From assembly GCF_001721685.1 (NCBI RefSeq), contig NZ_CP012502.1, forward strand, positions 1,612,001 through 1,676,000: a stretch of 64,000 nt of DNA, in the 5' to 3' direction. The notes below the pieces were generated by a model, which was not told the DNA's origin, made no database searches, and worked only from the letters and a program-made list of their open reading frames with translations. Positions within the stretch are counted from its first letter, which is position 1; each line of letters begins with the position of its first letter. A program made the position numbers and the translations under genes. This stretch comes from Salisediminibacterium beveridgei (GTDB taxonomy: Bacteria > Bacillota > Bacilli > Bacillales > Salisediminibacteriaceae). Below, in pieces: positions 36,694-44,962 of this stretch.

Positions 36694-38321
36694 ATGAGCA
36701 GAATCTGGTCGACAGCACAACAACTTGAAGAATTGACTTACGAGCTTGTTGGTTGGAACAGCGTTACGGGAACTTCAGCAGAAACAGAATTTTCGTACCG
36801 ATTGAAAAATCTAATGGAAAGAGTACCATATTTCAAGGACCATCCTGAATTGTTAACTCTTCATCCTGCTGAAACAGGGCGACAGAGCCTGACTGCATTG
36901 TATCGTTGCAAAGATACCAGTGTTATGGATACCGTTGTTCTGATCAGCCACTTTGATACAGTAAATATGGATGATTATGGAGAATTTGAACCATTGGCAT
37001 TAGACCCGGTTGCATTGACAAATAAATTCAAGCAGGAAGCTGAGCAAGAACAAGGGCAACTTAAAAAAGATATTCTCAGTGATGAATACATATTCGGAAG
37101 AGGTATCATGGACATGAAAAGTGGTCTGGCCCAGCATATTCAGCTGTTGGATGAGGCCATTCATGAACGTTTACCGATTAATCTTCTCTTGATAACAGTT
37201 CATGATGAAGAATCGGATTCTGAAGGTATTCGAACCGTTGTACCAATGCTGAAAAAATTTGCAGTGGAATATCAGTTAAACTTTCGGTTGTTCTTAAATG
37301 CAGAACCATCATTTCCCATGTTTGAACAGGATGATGTACAATACATTTACTCCGGTTCAATGGGGAAGTTAATGCCTGCAGTTGTTGTCAGGGGAAAGGG
37401 AACTCACGCAGGTGATTCGCAAAGAGCTCTGAGTGCTCCTTACATTCTTTCCTTCATCACGCAAAAATGGAGTGGAACAAAAAATTCACTGATTCATACG
37501 AAGGTGAAACCTCATCACTTCCAGCCACGTTATCCTGCCGGGATTTGAAAATGCATTATTCTGTTCAAATTCCTGTTACGGGGGCAAGTATGTACAATAT
37601 TCTGATGCTTCAAACCGGGGCAGATGAGCTGATGAGAACGTTTATGAAAACAGTACGTGATGGGTGTGACAGCTGTAGTGCTGCCCTGTTGAACAACGAG
37701 GAATCTGAACTGAGTGACGCACATAAACAGATCAAAGTGATGTCTTATCAAGAACTGGAGCTATATGTCAGGGAGAAGCATTCTAATGAATGGATTGATG
37801 CAAAAATTAATCAAATATCAACTCATTTAACATGGGACAAACGTGAACAGTCGATTCGAATCACGGAAATGCTTCTGAACAGTTGTCCTGAAATTGGACC
37901 AGTCGCTGTATGTTTCTTTGCTCCTCCATATTATCCGGCAGTGAACAGTTCAGAAGATCCACTTGTGAAGAAAATTATCAGTCGATTGAAAAATGATGCC
38001 ACTGTTCATCCCGACAGAAAGCTGAAACATCGGCATTTTTTTAATGGAATCAGTGATTTAAGCTATGTGGTTCAAGCGAAATCAGAAGATAATGCAGAAT
38101 TCATTTCAAAAAACATGCCTGTTTGGAAGAGGGGCTATTCGATTCCTTTTGAAGATATTTCACAACTGAAGGCCCCGGTATTGAACATGGGTTCTTTTGG
38201 TAAGGATCCCCACTTAAGATCAGAACGTCTGCATAAACAAAGTGCGTTTATAGAAACGCCAAAGTTGATCAGAACAGTCATAGACGAGATTATTAATTCT
38301 TCAAAAGGAGATGATGACTAA
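36694..38321 (+). pseudogene. rocB: RocB-like M20 peptidase, split by a -1 frameshift
   Basis: An M20/M28-fold zinc hydrolase similar to RocB, the arginine-utilisation protein of Bacillus whose exact reaction is unknown. Read through, it is about 542 residues, near the usual length. Metal-site motifs are VLISHFDTVNMDD, FGRGIMDMKSGLAQH and TVHDEESDSEG, and the dimer-domain start GKGTHAGDSQ is present. The first frame runs from ATG 36694 to a stop at 37548; the second, starting inside at 37467, continues the family sequence (MEWNKKFTDSYEGETSSLP) to 38321. One extra A in the five-A run at 37463-37467 restores a single frame. So either the gene is inactivated or the base is missing from the assembly. 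Confidence 0.8.
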
Positions 38322-38623
38322 TGGATTGTGTGCATAACACATTAAACCAGGCTCTTGAGGACTGGTCCATGATGCAGAAAACAGACGGAGACGAAGGAGC
38401 TGACTGGGCAGAAACTTTTGAACTGCATTTCTATGAGTTTATCGATGATTTTAAGAAATGGTATGAATCATTACCAGAAAAGCCTCAAACGGTGGAAAAA
38501 CTCGAGGAAATGAGTGAGGTTAAAGAGATTCAGGATAAATTACCAGGACCGCTTCAATTAAATTTTACGATGGAGATGGAGGAGATCGTCGACGGTCTTT
38601 CTACAACCCGTTATGATGATTAA
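38321..38623 (+). CDS. Acidic protein of unknown function, 100 residues
   Basis: A small, strongly acidic, soluble protein with helical character and several tryptophans (LEDWSMM, GADWAET, KKWYESL). I recognise no family. Its ATG shares one base with the stop codon of the rocB-like gene and AAGGAG lies 10-16 bases upstream inside that gene, so it is translated as part of the same operon and may assist the RocB-like enzyme. The left end of an IS200/IS605 element begins about 30 bases later. Confidence 0.6.
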   Translation: MDCVHNTLNQALEDWSMMQKTDGDEGADWAETFELHFYEFIDDFKKWYESLPEKPQTVEKLEEMSEVKEIQDKLPGPLQLNFTMEMEEIVDGLSTTRYDD

Positions 38624-38646
38624 ATCATATGAACGCTGAAATCACT

Positions 38647-38651
38647 TTTAT
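38647..38651 (+). other. Likely target (TAM-like) pentamer TTTAT at the IS605 left end
   Basis: TTTAT lies 18 bases before the foot of the left-end hairpin. IS200/IS605 elements insert 3' of such a short T-rich motif, which also serves as the TnpB target-adjacent motif. The assignment rests on position and on the known use of TTTAT by related Geobacillus elements. Confidence 0.45.
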
Positions 38652-38669
38652 CATCACTAGGCAAGAAGA

Positions 38670-38717
38670 CTCCATCTGATTCGCGATACGGGCATCAGCC
38701 CAGCGATTCAGGTGGAG
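38670..38717 (+). repeat. Left-end hairpin of the IS605 element
   Basis: CTCCATCTGA pairs with TCAGGTGGAG (one wobble). Inside it TTCGC/GCGA and GGGC/GCCC continue the stem to the loop ATCA. This bulged imperfect palindrome is what the Y1 transposase recognises as the left end. Confidence 0.75.
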
Positions 38718-38844
38718 ATGAATTGCCATCAGTCTTACGACTGATAGATGTTTTAAATAAAAGAACAAGAGTTCGAAAATATATCTAGCTTCTTTTTTGT
38801 TAAATGGTATAATGAGTAGTATAGACGAAAAGGGTTGATACCAT

Positions 38845-39243
38845 TTGGAATTAGATAATAATAATCATTCAGTGTTCTTGTTATATTACCACTTAGTCTT
38901 GGTTGTTAAGTACCGAAAAGAAGTGATTGATAATAATATTTCAGAGTATTTGAAAGATCATTTCGTTCGCTTAATGGAGCCTAAGGGAATCAAATTGGAA
39001 GAGTGGAATCAAGACGGTGACCACGTTCACGTATTGTTCCGTTCGGTTCCTAATGTAGATTTGTCAAAAACAATAAACAATTACAAAAGCGTTAGTTCCC
39101 GTTTAGTAAAGCGCGACTTCCCTCATATTAAGAAGTCGCTATGGAAAGAAATGTTTTGGTCGCGCAGCTATTGTCTTTTAACTTCGGGTGGCGCACCTGT
39201 TGAAACCATTCGCAAATATATCGAAACACAAGGGATGAAGTAA
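38845..39243 (+). CDS. tnpA: IS200/IS605 Y1 transposase TnpA
   Basis: A single-strand DNA transposase of 132 residues. The HUH metal motif is His60-Val-His62 in QDGDHVHVLF, and the single catalytic tyrosine is Tyr125 in ETIRKYIETQ. VKYRKEVI, SSRLVKRDFP and LWSRSY-like stretches fit the family. The start is TTG 38845, with GGG about 11 bases upstream. It cuts and rejoins the element's ends as single strands. tnpB follows after 32 bases. Confidence 0.92.
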   Translation: MELDNNNHSVFLLYYHLVLVVKYRKEVIDNNISEYLKDHFVRLMEPKGIKLEEWNQDGDHVHVLFRSVPNVDLSKTINNYKSVSSRLVKRDFPHIKKSLWKEMFWSRSYCLLTSGGAPVETIRKYIETQGMK

Positions 39244-39275
39244 ACATCTTAACGTCGGTAAAGGAGGTGACACAA

Positions 39276-40616
39276 ATGGCTAGGAAAAAACCGATTAAAG
39301 GATTGCGCAAGAAAAAGAAAACAGTCAATATGCAACGGTTCACCCAAAAGCAGAACATTGGTCGCAGCACCCTTAGCGCTAGAGAGTTTCGACTTCTGCA
39401 ACGCATGTCTCATAGTTCCAAGGCTTTGCGCAACGTAGGCTTATATACGATTAAACAAAAGTATTTGAATGAAAACAAAATGGCGACAACAAAAGAAATA
39501 GACAGCGCAATGAAGACCGATATGAACTATTGGGGCATTCAATCCAACTCCGTACAAGCGGTTCGAAGAACCTTACTCAGTGAAGTAAAGAGCTTCTTCG
39601 AAGCGTTAAAGAAGTGGAAAGAAACCCCTGAAGGTTTCACAGGTCGCCCAAAGTTCCCAAAGTATTCTCGTTCCACGGCCAAACGTGTCATCGAAATCTA
39701 TCAAGTTCCCAAAGCCGATAAGGATGGATATTGGAGCATTCCAATGAATACTGCTTTCAGAAAACGTTTTGGTCCCTTAAGACTGCGAATGCCAAAGAAT
39801 TTAATGGATAAAAACATTTCTTACATTGAAATTGTGCCAAAGCAAAATGGTCGGTTCTTTGAGGCTCATTATGTATACGAAGTACCTATGTCTCAAATGA
39901 AGAAACAACAAACGACGACAAAAGCTTTGAGTTGCGATTTAGGTGTAGATTATCTTCTTAGTTGTACAACGAATCAAGGAGACGCCTTTTTGATGAATGG
40001 AAAGAAGTTAAAATCCATCAATCAGTACTTCAACAAAAAGATAAGCGAATTAAAACAGAAAAACATCGAAAACGGCTTGTCGAAACGCATAGTGACAAAC
40101 CAAATAGCTTCTCTTTGGCGTAAACGAAATCTCCAAATAGACGGCTACCTTTCACAAACCGTAGGTTTGTTGTTCAAACAGATAAAACGACTGAACGTCG
40201 ATACCGTGGTAATGGGTTATAATGCCGGTTGGAAACAAGAATCGCATTTAGGGAAGAAAAACAATCAAGAGTTCGTACAAATTCCTTTCCACAGATTGAT
40301 TTCGGCTATTGAGAACAAGTGTCTCAAGGAAGGCATCCGTTTCGTTAAGCAGGAAGAGAGCTACACGTCTAAAGCTAGTTTTCTGGATCATGACGATATT
40401 CCGGTTTGGTCAAAAGGCGATAACACGATGTACTCCTTTAGTGGGAAGCGCCTATATCGCGGCTTCTATCGCTGTGAAAATGGACAATGCATCCATGCCG
40501 ACATTAATGCAGCATTAAATATCCTTCGGAAATCTCAAGTAGCAGAATGGGATGAAAAAACGAAAATAAAAACGCCCATGATCATGGACGTTCAAAAACG
40601 TAAAGCTGTTGCTTAG
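39276..40616 (+). CDS. tnpB: RNA-guided nuclease TnpB (IS605 OrfB)
   Basis: A TnpB of 446 residues, the RuvC-type ancestor of Cas12, which uses an RNA from the element's right end to cut matching DNA and so favours retention of the element. The N-terminus is very basic. RuvC residues are Asp221 (SCDLGVDY), Glu360 or 361 (QEESYTSKASF) and Asp409 (HADINAALNI). The zinc ribbon is reduced: the first CxxC is missing (TSKASFLD) and only C400 and C405 remain, as in one branch of the family. ATG 39276 has AAGGAGG nine bases upstream; the GTG at 39267 is too close to it. Confidence 0.93.
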   Translation: MARKKPIKGLRKKKKTVNMQRFTQKQNIGRSTLSAREFRLLQRMSHSSKALRNVGLYTIKQKYLNENKMATTKEIDSAMKTDMNYWGIQSNSVQAVRRTLLSEVKSFFEALKKWKETPEGFTGRPKFPKYSRSTAKRVIEIYQVPKADKDGYWSIPMNTAFRKRFGPLRLRMPKNLMDKNISYIEIVPKQNGRFFEAHYVYEVPMSQMKKQQTTTKALSCDLGVDYLLSCTTNQGDAFLMNGKKLKSINQYFNKKISELKQKNIENGLSKRIVTNQIASLWRKRNLQIDGYLSQTVGLLFKQIKRLNVDTVVMGYNAGWKQESHLGKKNNQEFVQIPFHRLISAIENKCLKEGIRFVKQEESYTSKASFLDHDDIPVWSKGDNTMYSFSGKRLYRGFYRCENGQCIHADINAALNILRKSQVAEWDEKTKIKTPMIMDVQKRKAVA

Positions 40617-40901
40617 CGCATAGCCTAGTGGGTGCGTCAACCATCCATGTGTACTCAACTTTTGTTGGGGCTTGTAGCACACGCCAGTTATATGCTGAGT
40701 GGTGGTTTCTTCCGAAAGGAAGAACTGCTCTTCTTCGGAAGGTTGGTGCAAGTGGGAAAACGATCGTACGTCGCCAGTACCAACCAAAAACAGTGATTTG
40801 AGAAGAACCATGCAGAGCGTCACTCTTCGTAAGAAGAAAAGACCTGCTTGGCTATCTCAAGCTCCCACTGAAACGTTGTACCTCAGTGGGGGTTCGTTGA
40901 C
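40500..40901 (+). ncRNA. Probable omega RNA (reRNA) of the TnpB system
   Basis: In studied IS605 elements the guide RNA comes from the 3' end of the tnpB transcript plus the right end, with the guide read from flanking DNA. Here the 285 bases after the tnpB stop hold no gene but several stems (for example TTCTTCCGAAAGGAAGAA near 40707-40724) and end in the right-end hairpin. The guide would start just past about 40901. The 5' limit is not defined by the sequence. Confidence 0.55.
40864..40892 (+). repeat. Right-end hairpin of the IS605 element
   Basis: CCCACTGA (40864-40871) pairs with TCAGTGGG (40883-40890) and two further pairs. It matches the subterminal palindrome expected at the right end and the 3' scaffold stem of the omega RNA. 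Confidence 0.75.
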
Positions 40902-41467
40902 TGTGCTCCGAATTTAACAAAGATGTTTTGAAATGGTCTCGTTAAATGAACGATATCCGAAAAGCCAGTAAACCGGTTACACAGACCAGTAAATATTTTT
41001 AATTGAATCTATGTTTTCATTCATCTCTTTTTGAAAAAATAACAATCATAATCATTTGAAAGTTTAATATAAACTGAATAAGAACCTATTTTTAAGATTT
41101 TATTCAGCATGATGGTCAAAAAACTTGATCCATTAGAAGGGTTTTTCGTCAGAATAGTTTAAAATAAATTGTTGTTTTTCATTCCAAGTATTTGTTAAGA
41201 AAAGATTTAGCTCTCAATTGACTACCCTGAAAATAAGTTAACTTTTGATTCGAAATGTTGCTAAATCATTTAGCATGAGCGTCTCTGTTATCATCGATTG
41301 TTGTAAGGATCCGTGCCTAAATGTTTGTCTCTCGGGCGTCGGTGCCTGGCGGTCATTTCATTCAAATATCAACAACAAGCTTTAACAAAGCATTACAATT
41401 AAATTATTGGTTATCGCAACAGTTTTTTAGCCTATAAATCAAGTGTTTAAAGAGTGGGGGTGGGAAA
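40902..41467. other. AT-rich intergenic region before the PucR gene
   Basis: No gene is seen on either strand. Most of it is AT-rich. One GC-rich island at 41311-41352 holds GTGCCT twice (41313 and 41342) around CTCGGGCGTCGG, which stands out from its surroundings and may be a copy of a dispersed repeat. No clear promoter for the regulator gene could be picked. The guide sequence of the TnpB RNA would be taken from its first bases. Confidence 0.5.
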
Positions 41468-43150
41468 ATGCCATTAAATGCAAATAGAGTGTTAGAGTTG
41501 CCGATTTTACAATCTGCTACTTTAAAAACCGGGGAAAATTTACTGTTTAACAAAAGCGTTGAGTGGATCTCAGTGATTGAAATGCCTGTAGAAAATTTTG
41601 TGCGTGAAAATGAATTTGTATTAACAACTGGTATTGGTTGCTATGGTGACCCGGAATTATTAGAACAGTTTGTAAAGGATGTCATTCAATCAGGGGCAAC
41701 AGTATTAGGTTTAGCAACAGGGAGATATATTTTTGATATACCTGATCGCATTATTGAATTAGCTGTAAAGCACGAATTTATCATCATTGATATTCCTTGG
41801 GAAGTTCGCTTTGGTGATATCATGCAAATGGTTTTAGAAGAGATAAACCAGGACAATAAATCTGAAAGGTTGAGAACAGAGGAAATACGACAAGAGCTGA
41901 TCAATGATGTATTGCAAAATAAAGGACCAACTGAAATCGCGAATGCGCTTTATAAATACATTGAGACGCCAGTTGTCATAACGGATTATACAAGGCAAAT
42001 TAAAGCTTCTAAAGAAGTGGCAGAGGATACGTTAACTTTATTCCAAAACAGAGAGCTTAAGCCTGTTAAGCCAACAAATATTTCAAATATGGCCTTTATT
42101 GAACATCCCCTCTACCCACATATCGAAGTATTTCAGGTGAACGGAGAACCATGGTATCAAATTTTAATTGCTACAAATCATCGAAAACAGGGCTTTTTAT
42201 GGTTCCAACTTGATTCAAACAATGAGTTAAGCTGGTTTATGATGAATGTGTTAGAGCATACAATTACAGCTTTTGCACTATATTTCCTTAAAGAAAATGC
42301 CATAGAAATGACTGAGATTCGTTTGAAAGACAACTTTATTTTGCAGTTGGCTAAACAAAAAAACAATGAACAAATAGATATCAATTCCAAAGCAGAATTA
42401 CTTGGATATAATCTGGACCTGACGTATATATGTATTGTCGGAGAAATCAGATTGAAAGAAGAGTCGGCAGACTTTCCTAAATTCAAAAGAGATCGGCCAA
42501 CCACATCATCCATGCAAAGCTTGAATTATTATATACAAAAGGAAATTACGAATGCGGCTGATCTGATGGGAAGAAAAACAATGGCCACTTTCGATGAGGG
42601 TGAAGTCATTGTATATTTAGAGACGGATCACCATCTTCACACAGAGACAGCCAATCAATTTTTAGATACGATCGAACGAAGATTAAATGAATTATTGACA
42701 GAAGTTGAACTTAAATGGGGAATTGCATCCCAAAAAAATGAGAATAATGGTTTTCATAACAGTTATAAAGAGGCAAAGATAGCGCTGGAGATCGGCAAGC
42801 AAAACGTCGGTTCGGGAGACAGAACGTTTTTCAAAGATACACGGATTAATCGTTTATTAATGACGATTTCAACTGACGATGATATTATGCAAATTGTGAA
42901 AGATACGATTGAACCACTGATTCATTATGATGAAAAAAGGCAGACAGATTTAGTCCATACATTCATGACTTATAATAATTATAAAGCGAACGTGAGCCAA
43001 ACGGCCAGGGCATTAAATTTACATCGGCAATCATTGATGTATCGATTGCGGAATATTGAATCTCTTACTCAATTATCATTAGTGAATTCGGATGATGTAT
43101 TTTTATTGGAGTTAAGTATTCGATTATGGATGCTTAGAAAAACAGAATAA
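41468..43150 (+). CDS. PucR-family transcriptional regulator
   Basis: A 560-residue regulator of the PucR type, usually a ligand-dependent activator of amino-acid or purine catabolism. The N-terminal PucR domain (residues 1-125) shows WISVIEMPVENFV, LTTGIG and IIDIPWEVRFGDIM. A central GGDEF-like CdaR region is followed by the C-terminal helix-turn-helix (NVSQTARALNLHRQSLMYRL) typical of the family. GGTGGG precedes ATG 41468. It stands directly upstream of the hydrolase / PLP enzyme / homoserine dehydrogenase operon on the same strand and is the obvious candidate to control it. The ligand is unknown. Confidence 0.9.
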   Translation: MPLNANRVLELPILQSATLKTGENLLFNKSVEWISVIEMPVENFVRENEFVLTTGIGCYGDPELLEQFVKDVIQSGATVLGLATGRYIFDIPDRIIELAVKHEFIIIDIPWEVRFGDIMQMVLEEINQDNKSERLRTEEIRQELINDVLQNKGPTEIANALYKYIETPVVITDYTRQIKASKEVAEDTLTLFQNRELKPVKPTNISNMAFIEHPLYPHIEVFQVNGEPWYQILIATNHRKQGFLWFQLDSNNELSWFMMNVLEHTITAFALYFLKENAIEMTEIRLKDNFILQLAKQKNNEQIDINSKAELLGYNLDLTYICIVGEIRLKEESADFPKFKRDRPTTSSMQSLNYYIQKEITNAADLMGRKTMATFDEGEVIVYLETDHHLHTETANQFLDTIERRLNELLTEVELKWGIASQKNENNGFHNSYKEAKIALEIGKQNVGSGDRTFFKDTRINRLLMTISTDDDIMQIVKDTIEPLIHYDEKRQTDLVHTFMTYNNYKANVSQTARALNLHRQSLMYRLRNIESLTQLSLVNSDDVFLLELSIRLWMLRKTE

Positions 43151-43158
43151 GAGCGGTG

Positions 43159-43186
43159 AGAGAGGGGTGTAAACCTCTCTTTTTTG
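43159..43186 (+). terminator. Terminator of the PucR gene
   Basis: AGAGAGG and CCTCTCT pair over GGTGTAAA and are followed by six T. Confidence 0.85.
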
Positions 43187-43329
43187 AATTTTGAAATATC
43201 TTATATTCGATAAATAGAATAATCAGGCACTGATGAATAAATAGAAAAACGAGCCACTCCTCATTTCCCCACTTCTTTATGTAATCATCTGGGTATATAC
43301 AAAATATCCATCAATTGAAAATATCATTC

Positions 43330-43362
43330 CGGCAGTTCTTAAGAACTGTCGAATCTTTTTTT
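43330..43362 (+). terminator. Long palindrome with T run, orphan terminator or attenuator
   Basis: CGGCAGTTCTTAAGAACTGTCG (43330-43351, written here as arms of 11) is almost perfectly symmetric and is followed by AATC and seven T. No gene lies between it and the PucR terminator, so it either ends a short unannotated transcript or attenuates the leader of the operon downstream. Confidence 0.45.
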
Positions 43363-43398
43363 GAAAACCGATTAGTCTAATTTAGTATTTACAAGCGT

Positions 43399-43465
43399 GG
43401 AGAGCTTACTCCTTGAGAGGAATGAGTTACAAACTAATCCTCTGGTCCTGGTTAGCGACTACTTT
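43399..43465 (+). other. Structured leader segment before the M24 hydrolase operon
   Basis: Two stems follow each other: GGAG/CTCC (43399-43412) and AGAGGA/TCCTCT (43416-43443), the latter with an inner AGTT/AACT stem. A GC-richer stretch (GGTCCTGGTTAGCGACTAC) follows. The stretch lies about 200 bases before the hydrolase start. It matches no riboswitch class I can name. Confidence 0.35.
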
Positions 43466-43529
43466 TATAGGCCTTGATTGAGGAAGTGATTTTTCTCTTA
43501 ATCCAAGTTAAAAATATATTAACAGTAGT

Positions 43530-43567
43530 AAAGTGTATTAAAAAACAAAATAAATTTCATACACTTT
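43530..43567. promoter_or_regulatory. 9-N20-9 inverted repeat, possible operator
   Basis: AAAGTGTAT (43530-43538) and its exact complement ATACACTTT (43559-43567) lie 85 bases before the hydrolase start. The half-site centres are 29 bases apart, close to three helical turns. This fits binding by a dimeric or tetrameric regulator such as the PucR-family protein next door. Confidence 0.45.
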
Positions 43568-43651
43568 GTACATTACATAACACATAGAATTTACATATAC
43601 TGAAATTAACACATCATAGACTGAATATTCAGAAAAAGAGAGGTGAAGAGC

Positions 43652-44860
43652 ATGCTGCCGTTTGATATTTTGGAGTATCAGGAACGCTTGGAGAAAACAA
43701 AGAGTAAAATGAATGAAAAGGGGATTGAGGTATTATTGATAACAGATCCTGCGAACATGAACTATTTAACAGGATACGATGCATGGTCATTTTATGTTCA
43801 TCAAATGGTGGCCATTGTTATTGATGAACCACAGCCTTTTTGGTTGGGCCGGTTTCAGGATGCCAATGGAGCGAAAGCAACAACATGGATTTATGACGGA
43901 AATGTGATTGCTTATCCTGATTATTATGTTCATTCTGACACGTATCATCCAATGGATTTCATAGGAGAAATCTTAAGTCAAATTGGCCAAGGTAACCGGA
44001 ATGTTGGTGTGGAGATGGATAACTATTATTTCTCCGCAAAGGCATTGGAAAGATTAAAAAGGGCAATGCCAAATGCCACTTTTAAAGATGGGGATCTGTT
44101 AGTGAACCATGTGAGAATCGTTAAATCCGATCAGGAAATTGAATATATGAATCGTGCAGCAGTTATCGCTGATCAAGCAATGTTCCGCGGGATCGATAGT
44201 ATTAGAGCGGGTGTTCGCGAGTGTGATGTTGCGGCTACTATTTATTATTATTTAATTTCCGGCACAGAGGAGTATGGTGGTGGATATCCATCGATTGTGC
44301 CTTTATTACCATCAGGAAAAAATTCTGGCATCCCTCATTTAACCTGGACAGATCGAAAGTATCAGGAAGGTGATATGGCACTTGTTGAACTGGCTGGCTG
44401 CTATCAGCGTTATCATGTTCCACTGGCTCGAACCGTCAGCATCGGTCAACCTTCTGAAAAAATGAATTCATTAACGTCCATTGTAGTTGAAGGAGTCAAT
44501 GAAGTATTAGAAGCAGCAAAGCCTGGCTTAACATGCGGTGATCTGGAAGAAGTTTGGCGCAAAAGCATTGGTCGCTATGGGATAGAAAAAGAAGCACGTC
44601 TTGGCTATTCGGTAGGTCTTGGCTATCCTCCCGATTGGGGAGAGCATACGGCGAGCATTCGAAAAGGGGATCCAACTATTTTAAAACCTAACATGACTTT
44701 CCATCTTATTCCTGCATTATGGTTTGAAAATTACGGGATTGAAATAACAGAAACGTTTAAAATTACAGATAAGGGCAGTGAAACTTTCACTAAATATCCA
44801 AGGGAGCTGACGGTAAAGCATCCCTATATTTTCAACCAACACGAAGGAGAAATTTCATAA
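43652..44860 (+). CDS. M24-fold hydrolase, ectoine hydrolase/creatinase type
   Basis: A pita-bread-fold protein of 402 residues that resembles ectoine hydrolase (DoeA/EutD) and creatinase more than true aminopeptidases. YDAWSFYVHQ and the block ELAGCYQRYHVPLARTV are typical of the DoeA group. The first metal-binding Asp of M24 peptidases is Glu246 here and the second is Pro257, so the usual two-metal site cannot form; this is the state of the metal-independent C-N hydrolases. It likely opens a ring or splits an amide or amidine bond of a small molecule in the cytoplasm. ATG 43652 has AGAGAGGTG six bases upstream. It is the first gene of the catabolic operon. Confidence 0.8.
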   Translation: MLPFDILEYQERLEKTKSKMNEKGIEVLLITDPANMNYLTGYDAWSFYVHQMVAIVIDEPQPFWLGRFQDANGAKATTWIYDGNVIAYPDYYVHSDTYHPMDFIGEILSQIGQGNRNVGVEMDNYYFSAKALERLKRAMPNATFKDGDLLVNHVRIVKSDQEIEYMNRAAVIADQAMFRGIDSIRAGVRECDVAATIYYYLISGTEEYGGGYPSIVPLLPSGKNSGIPHLTWTDRKYQEGDMALVELAGCYQRYHVPLARTVSIGQPSEKMNSLTSIVVEGVNEVLEAAKPGLTCGDLEEVWRKSIGRYGIEKEARLGYSVGLGYPPDWGEHTASIRKGDPTILKPNMTFHLIPALWFENYGIEITETFKITDKGSETFTKYPRELTVKHPYIFNQHEGEIS

Positions 44861-44962
44861 TCACTATTAGATCGGAAATAGTATATAAAAGATATCAATA
44901 GCTCTAAAAGGTTTTACAGCGGGGTTTAAGATAATTTCGATCACGAAACAGGAGGCGTTTAT

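Larger units (their letters stand above)
38652..40901 (+). mobile_element. IS200/IS605-family element with TnpA and TnpB
   Basis: A single-strand transposon with a Y1 transposase gene followed in the same direction by a tnpB nuclease gene. It has no terminal inverted repeats; instead a subterminal hairpin lies near each end (38670-38717 and 40864-40890). The left border is inferred from TTTAT. The right border, about ten bases past the right hairpin, is approximate. Both genes are intact and all expected catalytic residues are present, so the element may be functional. Confidence 0.85.

Noticed and set aside
38624..38845. CRISPR-like repeats near the TnpB element
   Set aside because: Only the single left-end palindrome is present; no repeated units with spacers exist here or elsewhere in the window.
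40699..40917. A 72-codon open frame behind tnpB
   Set aside because: It lies inside the right end of the IS605 element, where the guide RNA is expected, and has no protein-like features.
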